Part shown: in pieces, positions 46,261-55,740 of the stretch
How positions within the stretch are numbered: position 1 is the stretch's first letter
How the letters are laid out: each line of letters opens with the position of its first letter
Origin: Phlebopus portentosus
Taxonomy: Eukaryota > Basidiomycota > Agaricomycetes > Boletales > Boletinellaceae
DNA length: 64,000 nt
Direction: 5' to 3'
NCBI GenBank assembly: GCA_037892935.1
Contig: JAYXKI010000004.1
Span: forward strand, 1,550,001 to 1,614,000
Notes under the pieces: generated by a model
Told to the model about the DNA's origin: nothing
Seen by the model: the letters and a program-made list of their open reading frames with translations, nothing else
Databases searched by the model: none
Translations under genes and position numbers: made by a program

Positions 46261-46430
46261 AAATGCCCCTTAAGCGAGTTGGAGCTTTCTCTCATACAAA
46301 CACTAGTCTGATACTTGTCATTGCCTGATTCTCTGCACATTGCTTATAAATCAGCAGTGTGAGACACTTGCTTCAGTAGTAAGCCATATATTACTCTTCT
46401 TACTCTGATTCTAACATTTAAATAGATCAA
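46261..46430. other. Unassigned spacer, copy 2
   Basis: Counterpart of 5954-6124; no gene. Confidence 0.4.
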
Positions 46431-47485
46431 TGGTGGCAGTGTGAAGGTAAACAATGTCCTCACAGGTAATCCCTCAATGGATTCGAACCCTGGAGGCAGA
46501 AGACAATGAGATGAAGCTTAGAGAAGGACTTTCCCTAAGCACTGATGATTCGAAAGTGATCCTTTCGAGAATCTGATACAATATAATGAGTTATGATGAG
46601 TTACAATGGGTTACAAAATGAAATGAAGCAATATGACATGGAATGAAGTGATATGCAAAGGGACTCAAGTGAGACTTTGTGAGGGGGTGTATGAGAGAGA
46701 GATGAGGGTCTTGAACTTCAACACGGGTCGAACTGATCACACTGGGCTCGAGTACAACTGTAAAGCAGAAGACACAAGGTGTATGGAACAGAACCTTTGT
46801 GTATTTGAGAGAGACAAGGAGTTGAGGCAAGTACAGGAAGAGTTGAATTGATCTCGACTGTAGCTAGAGTGGGTTTCTTGCCTGAACTAAACTCCGAACT
46901 GAGCTGTCCCAGGCTAAACTGAGCTCCTACTATGAGTAGCATGTCGATTTATAATATTGTCCGAACCTGAGCCTTCAGAGTGTCAGGGAGCATAACAAAA
47001 GGAAATCAGAAGTGATAAACATAAGGGAATGCATGGGAAACAAAAGACAAGGTGAGCATATCTGAAAGGTGGCACACATAATGACCATAGAGCACAATAT
47101 GAAATGTGAGCGCATACAGAATGACAAGCATAAGGATCATAGGAGGACAAAACAAAATGTAAATGCATATGGGACTCAAAAGAGAAAAGCCAGAGCATAT
47201 CATGTTGGGTTGAAGCTTGGGGGCATCGGGGGCTGATTGCAGATCCTTCAATTTATCTCTTGTGCCTGGGTTTTAGTAAGATGAGCTAGCTAAGTCAGCC
47301 TTTGTAAGTTTTTGACTGGGGGGCTTGAACGTCTGATCGGCCACTCTTGGTGGATTCCGAGCATCGAGAGTTCTTCCTATACAGTGGTTGAATGTGAGAG
47401 ACTGCAGTAGTCCATTCCACTTTGAATTGAGTTGTCCGCACTGAGTTCCTCTGTTATGATGCAGATTACTGCAGAACACGTGTCA
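46431..47485 (-). repeat. Repeat F1, copy 2
   Basis: Same ends as 6125-7177 and only a few base differences; equally CpG-poor, so the CpG loss preceded the duplication of the locus. Confidence 0.65.
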
Positions 47486-47755
47486 CGTTGAAACTCCTGT
47501 GAACCGTCTGATTGCTGAGGAGTGTCACAGTTCTTGGGGGCTGTTTGGTAAGATTTAAATGAGTGGGAAGAAGAAGGGTGACTTTGGGGGAAAACTAGAG
47601 AAGGGCTGATGCATCAATCTGGGTTCCGGAGTAGTTCTGGAAGGGATGGAGGAGAAATGGGATTGAAGGCTGCTAGATGTATGCGAGGGGGGGGGATGGA
47701 TCAAAGGAGATAGGCAAAGAAGCAAGGCGGGAGAAGTCAAAGCAAAGGGGATTGG
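47486..47755. other. F1-F2 spacer, copy 2
   Basis: Counterpart of 7178-7445, with a slightly longer G run near 47690. No gene. Confidence 0.4.
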
Positions 47756-48241
47756 TGGTGGCAGTGCAAAGGTAATCAACGTCCTCACAGGTAATCCCTC
47801 GATGGATTCGAACCCTGGAGGCGGAAGTCGACGAGACGAAGCTTAGAGAAGGACTTCCCCTAAGTGCTGACAATACGAAAGTGATCCTTTTGAGGATCCA
47901 ACATGATATAATGGGTTACGACGAGTTACGATGGGCTTCGGTGGGTTACAAAATGAAATGAGGTGATACGACGTGGAACGAAGCGATACGCAAGGGGCTC
48001 AAGTGAGACCTCACGTGGGGGCATAAGGAGGAGTGATTGAGGGTCTCAGACTTCAACACGGGTCAAACTGATCACACTGGGCTCGGGTACGACTGCAGTG
48101 CAGAAGACTCGAGGCATATGAGACAGGACTTGTCGTGTATTTGTGGGAGATAGAGTCGAGGAGAGTACAGGAAGAGTCGAATTGGTCTCGACTGTAGCTA
48201 GAGTGGGTTTCTAGTCCGAGCTAAACTGTCTTCTGCTAAAA
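47756..48241 (-). repeat. Repeat F2, copy 2, left part
   Basis: Matches 7446-7930 and then is cut by Gypsy A5 after CTGCTAAAA. In copy 1 the F2 sequence continues past this point. Confidence 0.75.
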
Positions 48242-48659
48242 TGTTAGGCGGCGAGACTAACGGGCGTCGATCTCAAGGCGGCCAACACAACAACAAACAA
48301 CTGGCTAACGCGAGTCGCCGGGCTATACGCACGCTATGTCGCAGTGAAGGTAAGTAGAATTCAACAAACTAATAATACAAGAGTAGATACCTATGTCGCA
48401 GTGAAGGTAAGTAGAATAGAAAGACAAGGAACGAAAGAGTCAGACTATCTACTTATATAGACTTCGAGCACAGGAAAGGTCTACTCTAATGGGAAGTCAC
48501 ATGACAAGGAATGGGATGATTAGTGAGCGTGATAGAACATTGTGGAATGTTCCGGCAAATGGATGAATAAGCGCATAAGAAAAATAAAAGAAAAGGAAAA
48601 AGAATATTAAAATGAATGATGATGTAAGAAAAGAAAAGGAAAATGTTTGAGTCCTTACA
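48242..48659 (-). repeat. Gypsy A5 3' LTR
   Basis: 418 bp, TGTTAGGCGG...CCTTACA on the plus strand. The other LTR is outside the window, beyond element B. Confidence 0.93.
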
Positions 48660-49706
48660 TCACCCCCCTCTCAAGGTTAGGCGTCCTGACCAACCACATA
48701 ATCCTTCTGACGACGTGAACCTATACAGTGCTTGCATGCTTTGTTGAGGTATTGTTAACTTTCGTGGAGCTCCAGGATGTTTGCGATAGAATTCTTGAAT
48801 TGATTCCTGCACGTTATCCTTGACGTCGGATTCGGCTGCCATGTCGCTTCTTCATATCCAACCCACTTGACCAAGAACTGGAGCCTGCCTCGATGTAGGC
48901 GTGAGTCGAGTATTTCTTCAACCTCGTACTCTTCTTGTTCGTCAATGATCACTGGTGGGGGTGGAGGCGGCTTCTTTTGTGATTCGAAAGACGGTTGAAT
49001 GGCCGGTTTGAGCAGGATCTCGTTAAAGACGGGATGAACGTGTTTCCATGTCTTCGGGATCTTTAGCTTATATGCGCTCGTGCCCACCCTTTCCATAACC
49101 TCGAATGGGCCAAACCATTTGTCATCCATCTTCTTCGTCGGTCGGATCGTCTTAATGTTTCGACCATCTAAGAAGACCTTTTGTCCCATCTCATAGACTA
49201 CCGATTTCCAGCGTGACGATCGTAAAAGCGCTTCATGTCTTCATTGGCCTGAGTCAGATTGGCCTGAGCGAGTTCATGTATTCCCTTGACATGTTTGGCA
49301 AACTCTTCTGCCGATAGATTGGACGAAGTCATTCCAACGCCCGTGAAGCCTGAAGGGTGTTGTCCCGTGTTGACGAAGAAGGGTGATAGTTTGGTCGCCG
49401 AATGTTCGTGATTGTTGTGCGCAAATTCTGCGAGAGCTAGCCAGTCCGCCCAGTCCGATTGTCGATGATTGATGTATAGTCGAAGGTACTGTTCGAGTTC
49501 TTGATTAACTCGTTCGTCTGTCCGTCCGTTTGAGGTTGATACGCCGTTGACGGATTGCCTTCGATGTGAAGGAGTTTGTACAACATCACTCGCATCGAAC
49601 TGTACTCCCCGGTCATGGATCTTCGACATCCCAAACTGTACTGTTAATTTCGTCCTCGGTCGTGGATGATCGTTTCGACTCCGGCAACTCTAAGCCGTGC
49701 AACCGG
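48660..49706 (-). pseudogene. Gypsy A5 pol, C-terminal part, cut by element B
   Basis: Chromodomain and integrase C-terminus (48660-49190) with a frameshift near 48830, then integrase core pieces to about 49604. From there to 49706 the sequence is a shuffle of short blocks from the integrase region. Element B begins at 49707; the remainder of A5 must lie beyond the window. Confidence 0.88.
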
Positions 49707-51421
49707 TGTTGACTATCAGACTCTCCTAGATAGGGACAAAGGTGGCGGCGGCGGCGTTCGACCACAGGGAGGCGATGTCAAAGGTGTCGAGAGGAAAAAG
49801 GGGAGGTCCTACCAGATCTACAGACTACCTACAGGCTTTCAGAAGCGACACTCAGCTCAGATGTACAAGGATCTGGCCGTTAGGGCAGATCCGCCGCGCC
49901 TTCGAATAACTCGCCGCGGCGATCCGGGCCTCAGCGACTGTATAGGGATCGCCGAGTCCGACTGAACCGGCGAAGGGGTCGCAGCGGCGGACTGGGTGCG
50001 GGGCCGGCGGAGGTTCGCACCAGTGCAATTCCGCCTGGTAGTCGGGGAGATGACGTCGGAACGACACAGAGAAGATGCGGGAGAGAGAGAGTCGACACCA
50101 CTTAAAAGGGGAGTAGTGTCGGCGGTGGAACGACGCGGAGGCGGCGGAGGCGGCGAGAAGTGGGAGACTGGACTCAGTCGAAAAGGGGCGCCGGCGCCGA
50201 CGGTAGCGGTGAACACAAGAAGAGTGACAGCTGCGTCGAGGCGTCGACGAAGTATAACAGATGCCTAGAAGAGTGACGGCTGCGTCGAGGCGTTGAGGAA
50301 GAATCACAAATGTTCAGGGGCCGAGCGGCGGCGGAGGCTAGAGAGAGAGGGACGGCGATGCAGATATGAGTGGGAAGTCCCCGGAGCGATTACTAGACGA
50401 GTGACAGCTGCGCAGAGGGGAGACGACCAGGGCGGCGAATGAGCTCGGCGGCTTCTATCCTGTGAGATCCGGGCCGACGCCGTCAGGACGGGATCGGCGG
50501 GGGCACGTGACCGGGAGTTCGCCCGATCCGGCTGTCTGGTTCTCTGTATATACTGGTTTCTTGAAGGAGGCTTCTTTACTTGTGGTTGGTCTCTGGTAAC
50601 TGCGTTCTAGAGTGTATATCTGCTTCTTTTTAGGATAGATACATGCTCTCTATATATACTATGAGTCCTTGATAAGAAATATCACTTAAAGCAGCGGGCG
50701 GCGAGGCGTGACAGGCGCGCCGCGACGGCGGGGGCCGCCGCCGAGATGTGCCGCCAAGCCACCAAGACCTAGGGGCGCCCCAATCGGAACGGCGGAGTGC
50801 TGGTACGTCGTGTCGAATGTCGGGGCCGTTCGGATCGGTCAGGGCGCGCTCTATATAGATCTGAAACGCCAAGGGGTCGAATAAAACTAAAAAGGGGAAT
50901 ATACGGACGGCCGCCGGGCGCGCTACCGCGCTCGGCGTACAATGTGGGATGATAAGAATATGAAACAATCAACGAAATGGACCTGAGATTGGCTATCGTT
51001 CACCCAGCCGGCGCGGCGGCGGGCATACACCTCCGCGATGGCGCGATATACATCCGCCGCAGCGTGTCCGGCCGCCGTGCGAGCACTTCCGAAGCCCGGA
51101 GTCACCGGATTCGGCGGAACCGTTCTTGAGAGAGGCTGGAGAAGGGGAACTAGGATTTGGTCGAAGGGAGGACAAGGTGATCATAAGATAGGAGTGGAGG
51201 CGTCGCCGCCGGTTCGTATGGTCGGCGGCGGCGGCGGCGTGGATGCTGTTCCTAGGCCGCCGAAGGTCCGGCGGCCGCTGAGCAGGCTGTATTATGGGTA
51301 ACGGCGGCGAAGGCTGGTTTGCTGACAATAGTACGCGGGGTGTCCTGGGTATGGCATAGGGGAGTACCGCCCTTACAGGCCTGTGCCGCTGGACCGGTAC
51401 AGGTTAGTGCGGCGCACTACA
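49707..51421 (-). repeat. Element B 3' LTR
   Basis: 1,715 bp. Plus-strand ends TGTTGACTATC (TGTAGAC in the other copies) and CACTACA. A TATATATAGAG box on the minus strand lies near 50645-50655. Confidence 0.93.
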
Positions 51422-51430
51422 TCTCCTTCT
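51422..51430 (-). promoter_or_regulatory. Element B polypurine tract
   Basis: AGAAGGAGA on the element strand directly before the 3' LTR, the expected site and composition for plus-strand priming. Confidence 0.75.
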
Positions 51431-51546
51431 GACGAAGTAAAAAAAATGATTAAAAAAAATGCTGGGTAGTGTAGGGGAGGTATTTAGGCGAAGTTGAGCG
51501 GGGGTTGTGATGTAACTGGGTGGTATGTCTGTGACTTGCTCCTGGA

Positions 51547-53135
51547 TTAGTCTTCGGTTGTGAGATCGATCATCGGCGGATCGTGGATTGGTGCGGCGGT
51601 GTGCGGTGGAGGGTTGGCTCTGTCCGCCGCATCTTGTTGAGGTACGTTGTTGAGGTATGGGTGATGTTCAATGGATTCCCGAAGCTCGGCGAGGTGCTCT
51701 TCGATGTCCTGGGCGGCTGCGATTGCTGAGAGCGAATACTGTTGTGCTTGGAGTATAATGGCGATGACGTTGGCGGCGCAGTCGCGTATATCATCGTCGC
51801 CGCGCTCGTCGAAGAGGCGTAAGACTTGGATTATGGCATTGTGGGATAGGTCTGAGGCGGCGTCGGAGAAATGACGGCGTTTTCGAGTGCAATAGGCCCT
51901 TCTCTGAGGATGGCGAGGGGGGCATTGGGTAGTACGCCATCGCCGATAGGCGCGCCGAGAATTATGGGGATCGTAGTGAGGGCGCCGCCGATGCGGAGCG
52001 TTTCTCGGATGCGGCAAACGAGTGTCGCTTTGTTGGCAGGCGTCAGATGGTGTCTGGCGAAGAGTTCGGGGATGATCTGAAGCATCGCGGGGACGTGTCT
52101 GGCGGGGAACGGCATCGCCGCAGGAAACGCGTCGGCGAGGAGGTCGCAAAATGATCCCCAGTTTCCTCCGGAGAGGCGTGGGTCTTGACAGAGGAGTTGC
52201 TGGGCGTCCGGCGAGGCCCAAATGTACAGCAGGAAGATTAGAGTCGCCGTGTCGGGGCAGGGGTGATGAAAACTGCGAAGGGCGGCGATGAGAATATTTG
52301 GTAGAGCGGTGTAATCAGGGTGCCATGGGTAGAGGAGCATGGGGTGCCCGGGAAGTGTGATTAATTGGGCGAAGTTGAAATCTAAAAGGTGTTGGGCATG
52401 GCGGGGGAAGTGGACTGGGTGCGGGACTTGGAGTAGTGGTGTCGCCGGTGCGAATGGAAACGCTTCGGCGAGGCTGGGAACCAGCTGGGGCATGTTGTAA
52501 GGAGCGCCGATGGTATTCGTAATCTGTAGGGTAGATGTTTTGGGGGCGGTGAGTAGTTCGCCGACCGCTTTATATATTTTCGGCGAGTGTTTTCCGGGTT
52601 GGCCGGAGGGTATGACGGCTTTTGGCGAGGTGAAGTTGCCAGTATTATAGTGTAGAGGCCAATATAGGCGAAAGCCGAAGTAGTGTTCTAATGGAAGGGG
52701 GCCTAGGCGAAGGTGTTTCGTGTAGGCGGATCGTCGGCGGGACGAGTAAGTGGGATGGGAGGCTAGCGGCGAGGCTGGTTCGCCGGTAGTTCGGGTATGG
52801 TGGCCTGTAGCGGCGTGGGGCGAAGCGAACTTCGAATGGGAGGGGGCCTGGGCGAAGGAGTTTCGTACAGGCCGGTCGTCGGCGGGACGAGTGAGTGGGA
52901 TGGGAGGCTCGCGGCGAGGCTGGTTCGCCGGTAGTTCGGGTATGGTGGCCTGTAGCGGCGTGGGGCGAAGCGATCTTCGAATAGAAGGGGGCCTGGGCGA
53001 AGGAATTTCGTATAGGCGGGTCGTCGGCGGGACGGGCTTCGATTTAGAAGGGAGTTCGGAAGTAAAGTTTAAATGGTTAATCATGGAGGGTGTCGTCATA
53101 TCATGATCTTGATCTGGTACCAGATATGGATACAA
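51547..53135 (-). CDS. Element B ORF3, unknown sense-strand protein, one frameshift
   Basis: Starts at ATG 53135 (MYPYLVPDQDHD). About 434 codons are open, then near 51870 the frame breaks, and a protein-like frame continues (SDAASDLSHNAIIQVLRLF... to MIDLTTED) until the stop at 51547. Restoring a single-base change would give about 529 aa. N-terminal third proline-rich; the middle and C-terminal parts look helical (NILIAALRSFHHPCP, LLYIWASPDAQQLL, DIEEHLAELRESIEHH). No transmembrane segment or signal, so not an env protein. A 145-bp tandem duplication (about 52690-53035) is read in two frames. It lies between integrase and LTR, divergent from the antisense gene. I do not recognise the family. 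Confidence 0.6.
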
Positions 53136-53633
53136 TGGCCTTGTAGTCAGGGGTAGTGGTACATCGGAAATACAATTCGGCGGGATTTTGGCGGTCCGGG
53201 AACCAGTCGGGGACGCCAGGTAGTTAACTATGGCGGTGTAGGTCGTAGCATATAGGTTGAGGATTTGTTAATGGGTGTAGGTATGGCTAGGGTAGGGTGT
53301 GCGGCGATATTTGATGATCGGCGGGGGGGGATCGGCGTAGAATGTTGTATCGGCCGGCTTGGCAGGGGTCTGGAAGGTTGGGGCTGTGTTGTGGCGGGGT
53401 TCGGCGGATTGTTCCGGCGAGTTTTGGAGGGGGGAGAGTCGCCGAGGGGTTTGTGGAATTTGAGTGGAGATTGCGGCGGAGCAGTGGGGAGGATTTGGTA
53501 ATTGATTGGTAAAAGGGGGCGGGGAGGTCGCGTGTATGGAGGGCTGAAATCGGAGTTTGAATTGGGTGCGGCGAGGATATAGACGACGGGGACTCGTGTC
53601 TGAGTTCCCCGTTTCTCTTTTTCTCTTTCCACC
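53136..53633. promoter_or_regulatory. Divergent intergenic region of element B extra genes
   Basis: About 500 bp between ORF3 (-) and the antisense gene (+). The minus strand has proline-rich open frames (53228-53698) that might extend ORF3 upstream, but no continuous frame links them. Presumably holds both promoters; no clear TATA was identified. Confidence 0.4.
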
Positions 53634-55300
53634 ATGGCGCCGACGATTCTCAGCGTCAGCAGCAGCAGCGGCAGCGACAGCGACAGCAGCAGCAACAACA
53701 GCAGGGAGGGGTCGGAGGCTCCCTCCGACCAGATGGAGGTGGACGCCGGGGCGGCGACGGGGGCTCCTGCCGCGGGCGGGATGTCGCGGGCCCCCAGCGG
53801 GCAAGAGGTCCCGCCGGAGTCGCAGGGGGAGACGGAGGAGGAGGGTGGGGAGGGGGGGGGGGGGGGGGGGGGGGGGAGAACTGGACGCGGCCGTGTGGGC
53901 GGCCATTACGGTGGTGAGGGGGTGGATCGAGCGGGCCCGAAACGATGAGGGGCCCGCTGCCGATGAGCTCGATGGGCTCTTGGTAAATTTGCGTTCCCTT
54001 GATAATAACCGTGTGAGCTGACGATCTGGTTTACTTTTTCAGAAGGGGCTTGGGGAGCGCTTCCCCGCGCTATCCGACGACGCGAGGGCTGAAAAGCCCG
54101 AATATTATTGCGCGGGGAGGTGGTTGGTGAACCGGGCGACGGTGGTGCGGATGGCCGCCGGGGAGGCTAAGGACGCCGCCGAGGCGTTGGACAAGGCCGC
54201 CCAGTCGGAGGTGAATCGCCTCCGACGCGTCGCGGAGAGGCTGGCCGAGCGCCGGGAGGAGGAGGCTCGTGAGGAGGCGAAGCGGAGCGCGGCGAAGGTG
54301 GCCGAGGAGGCGAAAGCCTCCTTCCTCAAGACGCTCGCCACCCTGCGAGTTGGGGGCCCGGAGGTCGTCGAGGCCTTCTGTAGGTCCTCAGGGCGCGATG
54401 AGGCGGGGAACCTGGTAAGTCGTTGTCTTGAATCTTGTTTTTTACTGTCTCTGATAATATCTTCTTAGGTCGCGGCGCCTAAAACGAGCACCAAAGCGAA
54501 GGTGCAGGCGCGTCCCGCGGCCAGGCCGGCGACGGGAAAGACGATTACTCTTCCTGGGTCGTCGATCCCTGGTCTTGAGGTGGCGGGTTCGTCCAGCGAG
54601 ACGCTCAAGGGGGAGAGTGGTCGAGTGACGCGAGGGGGACGCTCGGGGACGGTCACGGGAAAGACCATTACTCTTGAGGTTGAGTCTGATGAGGGGTCAA
54701 CGCGAGCGAAAAGGTCGAGTGGAAAGGAGGTATATGTCGATGTGTGTTTTATGTCCTGGATCTTATTCTTTACTGACATGTTTCGTTTCTAGGTGCCTCC
54801 CCTTCCGAAGCGCGTACGTGAGCCGGTGGTCGAGCCGCCGGCGAAACGAGCAAGAGCGCCGGGAGCGGCGGCCTCGGGTGGGGGCAGGGCGAAAGAGGAG
54901 GCGACAGGAAGAAGGGACGGGGCGGTGAGTGCTGTCTTGAATTTTGTTCGTGACACTCTCTGACTATAATATTCAGAGGGAGGAGGGGGGTTGGGAGTTC
55001 GAGAGGGTCGGGCGGCTCCCCAGGGGTCAGAGCCGCCGCCTCCTCGAGTTCGTGTCGCCGGGGTGCGAGCGGTGCATCGGGCATGGGGAGATGTGCACGA
55101 GGCGCCCGCCGGCGCTCCTGTGCCAGGCGTGCCGGGTATCGCACCACCGGTGCAATATCTTGGAGTCGGACGTGACCTTCCTGGCGCAGCAGGAGGTCCT
55201 CGCTCTCCGCCGGCAGCTGGAGGGGATGGAGTCGACGTTGGCGGGAGAGAGTGCGGGTGGGGGGGTGGAGGAAAAGGCCCAGGGTGTACGCCGTGGATAG
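53634..55300 (+). CDS. Antisense spliced gene in element B: Zn2Cys6-cluster protein
   Basis: Five exons: 53634-53982, 54043-54414, 54469-54729, 54793-54924 and 54977-55300. The four introns are 52-63 bp, all GT...AG, and every junction keeps the frame. ATG in CACCATGG. Order in the ~478-aa product: Ser/acidic N-terminus (SDSDSSSNNS), Gly run, a helix (ELDAAVWAAITVVRGW), an Ala/Arg/Glu coiled coil (VNRLRRVAERLAERREEE), linkers with basic nuclear-signal-like words (PLPKRVREP, PAKRARAP), and a C-terminal CX2CX6CX8CX2CX6C cluster (55064-55153) followed by a coiled coil (LAQQEVLALRRQLEGMES). The spacing is that of fungal Zn2Cys6 DNA-binding domains. A G25 run (53852-53876) leaves exon 1 one base out of frame. 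Probably a nuclear DNA-binding protein; its role in the element is unknown. Confidence 0.75.
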
Positions 55301-55740
55301 GCGGCGAGCCAAACGACGCAAACGGCGTCGGCTCGCGGTCTTCGGCGACCATGAAGCGCCCTTGGGCCGAAAAAAATATTTAAAAAAAATAGGAAAAATA
55401 TAAAAGTACAAAAATATTGTATTTTTCTTTTTCTTGTGTACTATAGTGGCTTGTAATAACAAGCCGAATGTTTTTCTTGTGAGGATGGTTCTTTGTGAGA
55501 TCAGGGAATGTAAGATTGAGATGGGCTGGAGTGAAATAGGGAGGATAGGCGCCCTAAAAATAGCGCCGGGGCCGAAAGAATGACTTGAGTAAGGTGAAAA
55601 TGTGGGAGGGGGTGACTCGGCGTCTCGCCGCAGTCGTTTGGGTGATGATTGGAGAGAGTGAAGATAGCGGCGGGTCCGAATAGGTGACTTAGGGAATGTG
55701 TATATAAGGGAGAGGGTGATTATGAGGCTTCGGCGGATCT
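55301..55740. other. Element B non-coding stretch between antisense gene and integrase
   Basis: AT-rich (poly-A and poly-T runs near 55380-55430). No supported gene. It probably holds the 3' ends of two convergent transcripts: the antisense gene (+) and pol (-). Confidence 0.5.

Noticed and set aside
50630..50968. 112-aa ORF in all B LTRs (also 39461-39799 and 63407-63745)
   Set aside because: Conserved because LTRs are recent copies; overlaps the likely promoter and shows no domain.
51547..53135. ORF3 of B as an envelope gene
   Set aside because: No signal peptide, membrane segment or furin-like site is visible; only its position is env-like.
53228..53906. Proline/arginine-rich minus-strand ORFs opposite exon 1 of the antisense gene
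   Set aside because: Composition follows from the GC-rich exon on the other strand; no start context or link to ORF3.
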